Shown here one piece after another: positions 1-10,187 of a stretch of 64,000 bases of DNA. The position numbers and the translations under genes are program-made. This stretch comes from Misgurnus anguillicaudatus (taxonomy: Eukaryota; Chordata; Actinopteri; Cypriniformes; Cobitidae), in the NCBI RefSeq assembly GCF_027580225.2, contig NC_073355.2, positions 19,444,001-19,508,000 of the forward strand. The letters run 5' to 3'. Each line of letters starts with the position of its first letter. Positions within the stretch are counted from its first letter, which is position 1. The notes under the pieces were generated by a model, which worked only from the letters and a program-made list of their open reading frames with translations, ran no database searches and had not been told where the DNA came from.

Positions 1-485
1 AGTTATGATCTCTGATGAAAGTAAATTTAGCATTTCCTTTGAAAATCAAGGTCCCAGAGTCTTGAGGAAGAGAGGAGAGGCACACAATCCACGTTGCTTG
101 AGGTCCAGTGTAAAGTTTCCACAGTCAGTGATGGTTTGGGGTGCCATGTCATCTGCTGGTGTTGGTCCACTATGTTTTCTGAGGTCCAAGGTTAATGCAG
201 ATGCAGATTTCATTTTCTAACAAGCTACCAGTAACTGGTTTAAGCACCATGGTATCCCTGTTCATAATTGGCCAGCAAACTCACCTGACCTTAACCCCGT
301 TGAAAATCTATGGGGTTTTGTAAAGAGGAAGATGCGATATGCCAGACCCAACAATGCAGAAGAGCTGAAGGCCACTATCAGAGCAACCTGGGCTCTCATA
401 ACACCTGAGCTACAGACCAATCGACTCCATGCTACGCCGCATTGCTGCAGTAATTCAGGCAAAATGAGCCCCAACTAAGTATTGA
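1..485 (+). pseudogene. Tc1/mariner-type transposase remnant (3' half), inactive
   Basis: Translation from position 5 gives SDESKFSISFENQGPRV, the first catalytic-Asp block of Tc1 transposases, followed by VMVWGAMSSAGVGPL. A TAA at 218-220 then interrupts the frame. The same frame resumes with SNWFKHHGIPVHNWPANS and DLNPVENLWGFVKRKM, which carries the third acidic residue. The QQDN-type block with the second Asp is missing, so there is an internal deletion as well as the stop. Near the end a frameshift is needed to read DSMLRRIAAVIQAK and the APTKY terminus typical of Tc1 proteins, closing at TGA 483-485. The element's 3' tail probably runs on to about 720. Its 5' half lies outside the window or is lost. 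Confidence 0.85.
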
Positions 486-2554
486 GTGCTGTACATGCTC
501 ATACTTTTCATGTTTATACTTTTCAGTTGACCAAGATTTCTAAAATCCTTTCTTTGTATTGGTCTTAAGTAATATTGTAATTTTCTGAGATGCTGAATTT
601 GGGATTTGTCAGTTATAATCATCAAAGTTAAAAGAAATAGACATTTGTAATATATCAGTCTCTGTGTAATGAATAAATAAACCGTAATATACAACTTTTT
701 AAATGGAATTACTTTAGATAATCTAAAATGTTGATAAGATTGTATTCATATTATATTTAAAAAACATTGCAAAGCACAGACAAAGTAATGACAACTGCAA
801 ACAAAAATCGATCTCACTTTCATTGCTTGAAAGTGATCATCCAGTCATAAAAGAAATATTGAGTGAAATGCCTGTCAGATGTGACATGAACTCTATTTGG
901 AGACGTCTGTCATGGGCTCAGTGCTCTCGCACCTTTATTATCCCTCGCATGTGAATTCAGAAAGGTCACCTGAAAGCATACGACCGTAGTTGATTAATTG
1001 ATAATACTTAAGAGTCTGTTCAGTTACAGTTCAGTATCAAGAGTGTGCAACACAATTTCAGTCTACAGGATCGCTATGAGGTTTCTATGAGGTCTCCAGT
1101 GTCAGATGTGGCACGTGTGGAGATTTTATCCTTTTAATAGAGGCTGAATCTATTAGACCATATTGTCGTCTAGTAAGCAAGCAGACGTGGTTTGTCTGAT
1201 ACAGACAATTTATCTGAATGTGGCCTGTCTGTCTTCGTTTTTTTTTTTTTATGGCAAAAGCAGCATTTTAACTCTCACAGCAGCGTGATTTATTTGAAAG
1301 GAAATAGGCTTCGACTAACCAGCTCAGTCATTATTTGCCGTTACTAATGATCTCATTTGGAGGCAACTGTGTGCTTGGTTCTGTTTCATTTCTCTCGGCT
1401 GAAATAATAATCCACCATTTTAAAACCGAGCTGGCACCTCTGCGGAGATGTTTAGGTTGTCTGATGTTTCAGTGCGGTTAAATAACATCAAGATTCACAT
1501 CAAGCTTTCTGTCCATAGGTGGTTTTCTTGGCTCACTTTCATAGTACACCCGTTCATACTTTGTTGCCGTCATAAACATTGACTACACAGTGGGCACTAG
1601 ACAAACAACTTTAGGCTGCCTTTCAAGAGACATCATTTTGGCCAGATTCTAGAGCGGCATCACGTGTATCATATAATGCAATCCCACAATGCATTGCAGC
1701 AAGCTTAGATTAAAAATCATATACTGACATGATCTATGTTATACATAGTTAGATTTAATTATACTTTGTGTGCTATGCAAATTTATACAGAATGAGTATT
1801 GTAGCTTATCTTAAATATCAGTCAATACTGCCAATATGAGTCTTTATACAGCGGCTACCTTAGAATAAACCGCCTATGTAGACAATAAGGCAGCTCAGTA
1901 GATTTTAGAACAGAGCTATAGTCTGAAGATTAAAAACAACATCATAGTTTGGAAGTTTGTGGTTTATTTTGTGTGAAATGTGCTCGGTTCCCTTGGTTTT
2001 CATTTTGAGAGTAAAGATGCTTTGCTTTCTGACTACGACTGAGCTCTGGCCCACATGTGAGCAGATATTGAATTTATAGTGGACATTGAGGATCTGGATG
2101 TAATGTTCTGTCCGGGTACTCGTGGGTACCCTGAAAATGCCTTTCAAGGAAATCAGTTTTTCCGAGCCGGCTGCCTTTCATCATTTTGGATTTTTGAAAA
2201 TGAAAGCGAACCAAGGCTTTGGCAAGTAAAAGCATTTACTGTTCAGTTCCTAACACGCTCGTTTGTGCACAGACAGAATCAAAGCTTTACCTTTCCCTGG
2301 CATCAACAAATCTGTCTCAATTAATGTCGTTTCTGTGGGGGTCCAATTAGAGATTACCTGTTTAAGATCTTTAAATTGCATGGTTGAGGCCATTACACGG
2401 GTGTACCTTTCCATATTTTTAAATATTCTGATGTTTAATGATTGCATATGTTCTTAAAAACTATATTGTTTACTGTTTCTTCAATATGCTCACTACTAGC
2501 AGTGTGCAAACTATATTACACAAATATTGTATTTCTATATCAGATCACTTTTTC
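486..2554. other. Intronic sequence without recognised genes
   Basis: After the Tc1 tail (to about 720) this is ordinary AT-rich intron. Small ORFs on both strands show no recognisable domain or splice context. I see no family repeat here. Confidence 0.5.
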
Positions 2555-2722
2555 TTATTGCCTTGCTTTCTTCCTTCCTTCTCTCCCTCCTTCCTTCCTT
2601 CTTTTATTCTCTACTTCATTCCTCCCTTCCTTCATATCTTCCTTTTTTTGTTCTTTCTTTTTTCTTCCTTCTTTCTCTCCTTCCATTCTTTCTATCATCC
2701 TTTCTTCCACCAATCCATCTTT

Positions 2723-2762
<40 letters not shown>

Positions 2763-3668
2763 TTTTCATCCATCCAACCCTCTCTCTCCCTCCCTCTTTA
2801 CTTCCTTTCTTCCTTCTTTCTGTACTTATTTTCTTTTTTCTTCCCTTCTTTCCTCCTTCCTTCCTACATTTCTTCCTTCCCACCTTTCTTTCTTTCTTTC
2901 TTTCTTATTTCATTCCTTTCTTTCTTTTCTTCTTCCTTTTTTCTTCCTTCTCTTCTTCCTTCCTTCCTTTCTTCTCTACTTCCTTCCTTTCTTCTCTACT
3001 TCCTTCCTTTCTTCCGTCCTTCCTTTTTTGTTTTTTCTTTCTTCCTTTCTTCCTCCTTCATTCCTGTCTTTCCTCCTTCCTTGCTACCTTCCTTCCCACC
3101 TTTCTTTCGTTCTTTCTTTTTTTCCTTATTTCTTACTTCATTCCTTTCTTTCTTTCTTTCCTCCTTCCTTTTGTTCTTTCTTTCTTCCTCCTTTATTCCT
3201 GTCTTTCCTCCTTCCTTCCTACCTTCCTTTCTTCTCTACTTCCTTCCCCTTCCTTTCTTCCTTCCTTCCTTTTGTTCTTTCTTCCTTCCTTCCTTCCTTC
3301 CTTTCTTCTCTACTTCCTTCCTTTCTTCCGTCCTTCCTTTTTTGTTTTTTCTTTGTTTCTTTCTTCCTCCTTCATTCCTGTCTTTCTTCCTTCCTTCCCA
3401 CCTTTCTTTCGTTCTTTCTTTTTTCTTTCCTTATTTCTTACTTCATTCCTTTCTGTCTTTCCTCCTTCCTTCCTTCCTTTCTTCCTTCTTTTCTTCTCTC
3501 CTTCCCTTCTTTTTTTTCTACTTCCTTCCTTTTGTTTTTTCTTTCTTCCTCCTTCATTCCTGTCTTTCCTCCTTCCTTCCAACCTTACTTCCTTCCCACC
3601 TTTCTTTCGTTCTTTCTTTTTTCTTTCCTTATTTCTTACTTCTCTCCTTCATTCCTTTAGTTCCTTCA
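2555..3668 (+). repeat. Long polypyrimidine low-complexity tract (CTTT/CCTT/CCTTC)n
   Basis: About 1.1 kb is almost purely C and T on the + strand, built from degenerate TTCC, TTTC and CCTCC units, with a pure (CTTT)n run near 2721-2762. Stretches of 60-150 bp recur within it (for example near 3010-3120, 3310-3430 and 3540-3630), showing internal duplication. Because TAA, TAG and TGA all need purines, all three + frames stay open, giving spurious Ser/Phe/Leu/Pro ORFs of up to 433 codons and Lys/Arg/Glu ORFs on the other strand. A smaller TTCC patch follows at about 3808-3870. Confidence 0.95.
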
Positions 3669-4849
3669 CTGTAAAAAAGAATACGCTGGATTTACTTAAA
3701 AATATGGTGCATAATTTTTGCATCCATTTTTTAAAGTAAACTTTACTTGAAATTTTAAGCAATTGCATAAATTTTTTACATGTCCACTTACTATCTCCAT
3801 TCTATCTTACTTTTTCCTTCCTTCCCTCATTCCTTCCTTTCTTTTATCATTCCTTCCTTAATTTCCCCCTTTAATTTTTTTCTATCATTTGTTTGATATG
3901 CATGTTTACACTAAATATTCATTACATTTCGAACTTAGCATCATCTTAAAGGTGCCAAAGATGCATTGAAATAATATAGTAAATTGTTCTTTGATATCTA
4001 CATAGAAGGTATGCAACTTTATTAAGTGCAAAAATTATCCAGAAACATTTTTACATGTCCACTTACAACCTTAGGGTTTGTCCTTTGAATGAAATTGTCT
4101 ATTTTTGCCCTATTTGGAAGGGTCATGAATAATAATGTTGAGATCTGATTGCTCTGCTCTGCTTTAAGGCTCATGCCAGTAGCTCACATTAGTAAACAGA
4201 TGTTTGAGCCTGTATCAGACGAAAATACATATTTTGAGGGACAATCAATTGTTTTGAAATTGTTAATATACATTTCTGAGTGGTACGTTTGTGGTTTTTA
4301 TTTTTTCAGTATGGACCTACAAAACAAAACTGTAACATGAATAGAACTTCAGCCTAAATGCTAGCATTATTTAGCATGTAGCGCCAACTGAGCAGTTACA
4401 ACTTTGTTTTTAGCATTGTAACAACATTGTAACTAATTTTATGTGTAATTTAATGCTGGGGTATACATCTTGACCAACGTTACAGTCGGTGTTATGTTGA
4501 GATTGGCCTGTTTTCCAGCAGTCTTGTGCATGCATGAGGCTTACATATAAATGAAGAAACAAACACATTTGAGGCTCACGATATGTAATTTCCATGTACA
4601 CAAGCTCTTATTATTCATCTATGCCTAGGTCAATACCGTTTTACATTCTATGGCACCTTTAACCCTTGCTCTTTGTGGGATCTTTCTCTCTCTTTTCTCT
4701 GTCATTTAGTCATTTAGCAGATGCTTTGGTCCAAAGCGACTTACAAGTGACTTACTGTCATTCTTTCCCTCTTTCTTTTTAACTTTCTTTGAAAGGCACA
4801 TTGTTTGGTGCTAGTGATTCAGAATAACAGATCACCTGTGAGTGTGAGC
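3669..4849. other. Intronic sequence with a SINE-tail fragment
   Basis: AT-rich intron. The only recognised item is a repeat fragment at 4701-4752, listed separately. A small TTCC-rich patch lies at 3808-3870. Confidence 0.5.
4701..4752 (-). repeat. Fragment of a teleost tRNA-derived SINE (tail region)
   Basis: CATTTAGCAGATGCTTTGG and CCAAAGCGACTTACAAGTG form the widespread fish motif found at the tail of tRNA-derived SINEs, here in reverse orientation relative to the copy at 14646. The tRNA-like head is absent. Confidence 0.55.
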
Positions 4850-5890
4850 GAGCAGCTCTTTTAAAATGTCGTTCCTCAAGGGCAGCCGAATATAATAACA
4901 TTTCTACATTATTTTGAATGAGCAGCTACTGTTGCTGCAGGGACAAATTTATGCCACGCTCAGTCAGCGCTACGTGATAAACACTTCCACCTGCAGCTAT
5001 CATTTGCAGGTCCCGTTCCTGGGCTTCTCATGTCCTGAGAGCGAGCCAAAGCTTTTGCCGAACCCTACCTAAAGAGGCAAAGAACCATTTCCATAGGAAC
5101 AGCTGGACCGTCATCGGAGGGAACAAATGACAGCGTGCGGAATATTGCATAAACTGTGTCGTTAAGATTTAATGAACACCTCCATAAATTTTTATCATGC
5201 CCTTCCTGCTGGCAGATTACATTCAAACGAAAGCTGCTTTCCTGTGTTGTAAGTTGACCCGAGAGAATAAATATGATTAAAGCAGAGCCTTCTTCCACAC
5301 GTTATCAGCTTTGATTTTTTTCTCCTCACTTATTGTTATTATCGCCTTCATCCCACTACAATCTCTCCACTCCGCCCTCTCCCTTCAACCCCCCCCCCAC
5401 CCCTCCACCTGCCTGATTTCCTCGAGGAGTTTCAAATTAGCTTCGCCGCTCCGGCAAGCCTTTCATCCCTGACACTCAGCACCTTGTTTAATTGGCTATA
5501 TCTTAAACAAATAGGTCTCCCGGGAGATCGTGTTTAGTTTGTAATATCTCAGATTTGATAACTTGTCACCTGTAATTTGAGCCGAGATTGATAGAAGGCG
5601 ACAGCGGGCGTTTTGAGGCCCGCCAACAGACTGTCTGCCGAAGAGATCCTCTGCTTCTTCTCATTAGCATAGGAGAGACGCGCCGAGTTCGCCGCTCGCA
5701 ACAACTTGTGACGGAGAAATAATAAGATGCCTGTCAGCTTTCGCCATAGTAAATGTTTATAGGTTTACGGGCGCCGTTAACCTGTTTAGATGATAACATG
5801 CCCGATTATAGAAAGCGAACGTGTCAAACACTGGCACTTCTTTGCTGTTCTTGACAAGATTTGTCTAACGTCATTGTTGTTTTTGATAGT
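4850..5890. promoter_or_regulatory. Candidate conserved non-coding element, possible intronic enhancer
   Basis: Single-copy looking sequence with none of the decay or inverted repeats seen around it. It is dense in homeodomain-type TAAT/ATTA cores (TTTAATTGGC near 5490, TAATTTGAGCC near 5573), a TGTCACCTG Meis/E-box-like site at 5564, an octamer-like ATTAGCAT at 5664, and CG-rich patches near 5680-5790. It ends just before a hAT-like insertion at 5901. There is no open frame with a domain. Function is inferred from composition only. Cross-species alignment decides. Confidence 0.35.
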
Positions 5891-5900
5891 TTGTCAAAAG

Positions 5901-6405
5901 CAGTGGTTCACAAACTTTTTCAGCGTGCGGCCCCCCTTGTATATGGTACATTCCTTCACGGCCCAGTGAAGATAATTTATGACAAAAAAAAACATTTTAT
6001 TTAAAGGAACAGTATGTAAGAAATGTATATCAATTAATCATATGTCACTAGACATGAAGAAATCATTTTCATTTCAAATACTTAAATCACTCACAACAGT
6101 GTTCCGGCCAGTGGAGTTGCAGCCCTCAACTGATGTTTATGTTGTCATTTTGTGTATTGGCCACCAGCTGTGTGATTGCAGTACCAGTTTTAGCCACAAG
6201 TTTTGTGATTGCAATACCAGTTTTGGCCACAATCCTACATACTGTTCCTTTAACAAAACATTAAATTATACAAAGTAGTGCTGTTGGTTAGTACCCTTAT
6301 ATTTTTTAGGTTTAATTACACAGAATTCACAATAAATTAATGTATTATATAAAATGTCATAAATCTGTGCCCCCTCTGGCCCTGGCCCCAGTTTGAGAAC
6401 CACTG
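5901..6405. mobile_element. Non-autonomous hAT-like element with 8-bp target duplication
   Basis: The ends are inverted: CAGTGGTTCACAAACTTTTT at 5901 and AGTTTGAGAACCACTG ending at 6405. Flanks GTCAAAAG (5893-5900) and GCCTAAAG (6406-6413) match at 6 of 8 positions, consistent with an aged 8-bp duplication. It encodes nothing recognisable and is itself interrupted by a TTAA-flanked miniature element at 6005-6249. Confidence 0.75.
6005..6249. mobile_element. TTAA-flanked MITE (AGGAACAGTATG family) nested in a hAT-like element
   Basis: TTAA at 6001-6004 and 6250-6253 flanks a 245 bp element with inverted ends AGGAACAGTATGTAAG and CTACATACTGTTCCT. It interrupts the surrounding hAT-like repeat. 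The internal direct repeat CACAAGTTTTGTGATTGCA-like is degenerate. TTAA duplication points to a piggyBac- or Kolobok-type transposase acting in trans. Confidence 0.8.
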
Positions 6406-6816
6406 GCCTAAAGTAATGGACATAGCATCGGTAGTAGAAAATGCATTAGATATGCCCCACAGGACCTGTGTGAGTTTCTTCCTTGCAGCCATGCCCAAGG
6501 ACTTAATGTGCCTCTCGAAAACAAATCGTCAAACTACTTCAAAGTTAGAGCGAGGACAACATTGTCAGCATCCTAAATATAGCTGTCTTTGCTATTAGCA
6601 TTTTAAGCAATCCAGATGTGTCTGTATTGGCTGGACATTAGAGCGATTTTAATAGTTTAACAGTTGGATGTTTTTCTGGCATATCTGGATCAGCTGCAAC
6701 CCAAAGCTCTGCAAATGTTTTTTATCAGTCAACTTAAATTTGAAGTTCACTACATGGTAAATGATGAGTGCACCTCCTTTTGGGAGTGTTTCCCCTCGAG
6801 AGGAGGGAAGAATTAA
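6406..6816. other. Intronic sequence, nothing recognised
   Basis: About 400 bp of ordinary intron between two bounded insertions. No repeat or coding signal is recognised. Confidence 0.5.
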
Positions 6817-7203
6817 CTCTTTTGCCGCCATTGATGAGATATCTCATCAATCAAGAGAAAACGCTTCCCTGCCAATGACGAGTATTTCCATCTTTCCGCA
6901 ATACCGCTATTATCCACCAGGTGGACCTTTCCACAACTTTTTAAACCTGGAAGTATTGCCCTATGGCAAGCAGCTTCATGTCCGTGTCTGTTTTAAAAAT
7001 CGCTCTGAATGGGAACTCTATGAAAAGTCCGTCACAAAAATGGAATTATCTCTACTTTTTGCTCAAAATGTGGTGTTTTTGCAGAAACCTACCCATATTC
7101 AAAAGCTGATTACAAAAGAACTACTGAAGGTAGGATGAAACGTTTTTGAAAAACACTGGCGCTGGCTGGCAACTTTTTTTTAAAAACGCTGGCGGTGAAA
7201 GAG
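6817..7203. mobile_element. TTAA-flanked MITE, family G copy 1
   Basis: TTAA (6813-6816 and 7204-7207) bounds a 387 bp element starting CTCTTTTGCCGCCATTGATG and ending CTGGCGGTGAAAGAG. Related copies lie at 18198-18468, 33627-34379, 38650-38852 and 56720-57038. A 125-codon open frame across it has no recognisable domain. Confidence 0.75.
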
Positions 7204-7551
7204 TTAAAATATTGTGTAAACAAACAGTGACAGAAAATCATTCGTATTGCATCTTAAAATATGCTTTTTAGTTATTAAAACTATGTTATTATTCCTAAGC
7301 CCTATTCGCACTGTAATTGTTTTTCGTGACTAACTGTGCTTTCACACCACCAACAGCGAGAGCGTCAAACTGTCCGGAAGTCATTCATTTTCAATGAGAG
7401 CTGTCATGTACAATGTGACCGTCGAGGAGAGTTGAAATTAGTTCATTTTTATGGTAATTAGCTATGATGCGGTTCGGCGGCAAAAACCAATCAGAAGGCG
7501 GAAACCTCTGCTTGAGAGGAGTTCAGAGAATGCATTCAAGCGTGAGAGCAT

Positions 7552-8262
7552 CCACTAGGTCTTCTCGGGTCCAAAAAGACAAACCCGAGAAAATTAGACC
7601 CGAGTCCGACCCGAACTAGTGGCAATTTTATTTTAAAGGTGTAGCGGAGGATTTTCTCGAATTTTAGAAAAGAACCGCCTTCTCCACTTTTAAAAAAAAA
7701 TGCAATTGTGCAACACTCCTGATTGACAAGGAGGACCAATTAGTCTTGATGATCCACCCGGAAAAAGAAAATCCTCCGCAATACCTTTAACTCTGGACCC
7801 GAATGTAAACGGCACTGATGTGTGTGCATTCTGCAGACCCACACGCAGCAGTCAGAAAGAAACTCCGGTGGCCTCGCAACCAATTTGGCGAGCTGCTCCA
7901 TTCGTTTTACTTTGTTATCTGACGAAGACACCAAGGTAACCGCTAAAATGTACATTTAAAATTGACTGACATGTCTGTCTCAACGAATATGAACCTACCG
8001 CCAGCCACACAATGTCGCATATGGGTCGCAAGAGCTCTTGCAAAACAGATGAGAGGTTTGAAAAGGACATTGACGCACACACGCGAGAGAGTTCGGGTCT
8101 TCTCGGGTCCGTTCAGCAAAAACACATTCATTTTAAATTACCCGAGACCTGATGCCGCTATTATTGTACCCGACCTGTGTCCGAGGCACATGTGAAACTT
8201 TGAGACCCGAACCCGATTGGGACTCAGGTCGGACCTCGGGTTTTCAGATCTAAGTGGACCTT
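7552..8262. mobile_element. DNA-transposon remnant with CCCGA-rich ends
   Basis: CCACTAGGTCTTCTCGGGTC near 7552 and the inverted GAACCCGATTGGG...CTCGGGTTTTC near 8200-8255 form degenerate ends, and CCCGA/TCGGG motifs repeat inside. It holds the TTAA MITE at 7637-7786. Exact ends are uncertain. Open frames here are short and domain-free. Confidence 0.45.
7637..7786. mobile_element. 150-bp TTAA-flanked MITE (AGGTGTAGCGG family)
   Basis: TTAA at 7633-7636 and 7787-7790 flanks inverted ends AGGTGTAGCGGAGGATTTTC and GAAAATCCTCCGCAATACCT. The element is clean and short and lies inside the CCCGA-rich repeat. Confidence 0.82.
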
Positions 8263-8989
8263 TGTTTTTAGCTTTGTTGTAGCGTCTACTACACCTTTTC
8301 TTTACCATTGTTGCAGCCAGAGCTTTTATTGACGCTGTGTGTGAATGCACAGTATGTCTGTAAAAATATATTTGCATGCCTCCTCCGCAAAACTCATGCA
8401 TTCGGATGAAGATAAATGTGGTGGATGTGTCAGTTTATAATTTAAAACATCTGGAAATTCGCTGCACGTGTGGTTAATTACATGATCATTCACATGGATA
8501 CTTGATTATATTTATATGGAATACTGTTGTATAATTAAAAACATTTTAAAATTGTATTTAGCACTTGTCGCTGCGAATAACAGACATTTGAAACGTTTTC
8601 GTGATTTTCTTCTCTTTATTTATATCAGCTCCCACTCCCTGTAGTGGAGCGATAATAAAACTTTGTTCCCATATACTTCTCTTCATTTCAGTTATGACAG
8701 GGTTCCCACGGGTCCTTGAAATCCTTGAACGTTTGTGAATCTGGGGGGAAAAATTCAAGGCGCTGGGAAAAAAAAAATTCAAGTTTTTAAAAATATACAT
8801 ACATAGATACAGGCCATTGAACGTTTTCTGGAAAATCCCTATTATTCCCTGTGTAGTGTAGGATAATATAATAAAAATTTGTGACTTTTTAAGCACACGT
8901 GCTAAACTGTTTAAATGCTTATATCTTCTGTATGCGAATGTTGATTCATACCAGAATGCTTTTTTGCATAGTTGTGTTTGCCACATGAA

Positions 8990-9715
8990 AACGTCTCGGG
9001 TTACGTATGTAACTCTTGTCCCCTGAGAAGGGAACAAGAAGCTGTGCTCCTTTGCCATACTTCCTGCATTCCTGTAATGCCGTCTTTGGCAATATTTCAA
9101 ATAGCGATATACTTCCTGGCTCCCGCATCACCATAGCTGTGTCCCAATTCAAGGGCTGCGACCTTATAAGCATGGGACCTCAAAGATGAGCACTCGGTCT
9201 TTCAAGGTGGCAGCCTCAGAAGTTCGCAAAAAGAACTGAAATGAGACGGTCTAACCTTCGGACGACCCATAATTGGTGTCACCTGCTGCACGCGCCTGTC
9301 AGCAGTACATAGCGGAAACGTTTCTGACTTATTAAAATAAATATGAATGGTTATATGCAGCCGTTGCAGGCGCGCAATGAACCTTGGGATATCCTCGGCT
9401 GTTAAGGATCCATTCGTTCTATCCTTAACATCGCGGAGAAATGAGGACGCATTTTGAGGCTTCATTCTAAGCATCCTTTGAACTGGGACGTCCTTACCAG
9501 TCTCAAGTCGCGCTGCTGTGACGCAATCGGTCTTAAAATACGTCCTTGGAAGGTCGCAGCCCTTGAATTGGGACACAGCTCATGTCTTTATCGTTAAGCC
9601 TCACCATTGGTTGAATTTGATATACACATTAATACGCACTTGATACGCCTGGAGGCATCCCCAAAGTGTCACCGCAGTGACGCAGCACAAGTTCCCTCAA
9701 AAGGGAACTGTAACA
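8990..9715. mobile_element. Second-layer repeat with GTCTCGGGTTACGTA end, interrupted by a 31-bp TIR element
   Basis: The left side carries GTCTCGGGTTACGTATGTAA and CCCTGAGAAGGGAAC. The right side carries GTGACGCAGCACAAGTTCCC and TCAAAAGGGAACT. This is a recurrent fish repeat type as I recall it, split by the element at 9135-9580. Ends are approximate. Confidence 0.45.
9135..9580. mobile_element. Innermost element with perfect 31-bp inverted repeats
   Basis: Positions 9135-9165 and 9550-9580 are exact reverse complements over 31 bp (AGCTGTGTCCCAATTCAAGG...). The identity suggests a fairly recent insertion. The flanking CAT on both sides might be part of a target duplication, but its length is unclear. 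A 124-codon minus-strand ORF spans it without a domain. Confidence 0.75.
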
Positions 9716-10187
9716 ATGTATCTTAAAAGGTAACACAATGTTACCTTGCCCTCACTTGAAATGTGTCCCCACATTAAGTCCATGAATTTGAGGGTATTGG
9801 ATCTGGAAAGTCCTTGAAAGGTCCTTGAATTTGAAGTTAACTAAGTTGTGGGAATAATGAAGATGCCAATGCATGTAAAGAAACCCACTACACTGATGCA
9901 GAATAAACGCAAAGCGCGTGACCAAACGGTGCTTTTCAGTGGTCTAAAAGGAAGTACAGAATGATTTTTGCATTGATACTCTGAGATCTGGATTCGGACG
10001 GCAATTGAATTACCACACGACCTTGGTGTTCATCAAAAAACAGTATGTCATTTGGCCAGGGATTGTTACGCGGGTGGTTTCTGAATTCGGATGGCAATAA
10101 AATCACAGACTATTCCCTGTAAATGATAATTTAGCCCTGAAAATACCTTACATCCCCACGTGAAACAATTACCATCCGAATAGGGCT

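Larger units (their letters stand above)
8699..9856. mobile_element. Non-autonomous DNA transposon (CAGGGTTCCCAC ends) holding two nested elements
   Basis: CAGGGTTCCCACGGGTCCTT at 8699 and GGTCCTTGAATTTGAAGTTA with a GTGGGAA terminus near 9853 are degenerate inverted ends. TCCTTGAA motifs recur at both ends. The middle is interrupted from about 8990 to 9715. Confidence 0.55.
7298..10187. mobile_element. Outer element of a multi-level transposon nest
   Basis: AGCCCTATTCGCACTGTAAT at 7298 and ACCATCCGAATAGGGCT ending at 10187 are inverted copies of one terminus. The similarity extends inward through the AATTGTTT-CGTG segment. If they are the two ends of one element, 2.9 kb lies between them, most of it later insertions: a hAT-like repeat (about 7552-8262) and a CAGGGTTCCCAC-ended element (8699-9856) with two further layers. 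Related terminal sequence (GTCCGAATAGGGCTC) recurs near 28560. The outer boundary pairing is inferred. Confidence 0.45.

Noticed and set aside
2555..3582. Lys/Arg/Glu-rich minus-strand frames resembling charged coiled coils
   Set aside because: Reverse complement of the same polypyrimidine tract, with GGA/GAA/AAG codons only.
2438..3739. Open frames of 433, 410 and 377 codons rich in Ser, Phe, Leu and Pro
   Set aside because: They arise because a pyrimidine-only strand cannot form stop codons. All three frames are open over the same tract and there is no domain or splice context.
8558..9100. 180-codon minus-strand frame as a gene
   Set aside because: It spans the junctions of two nested transposons and has no conserved motif.
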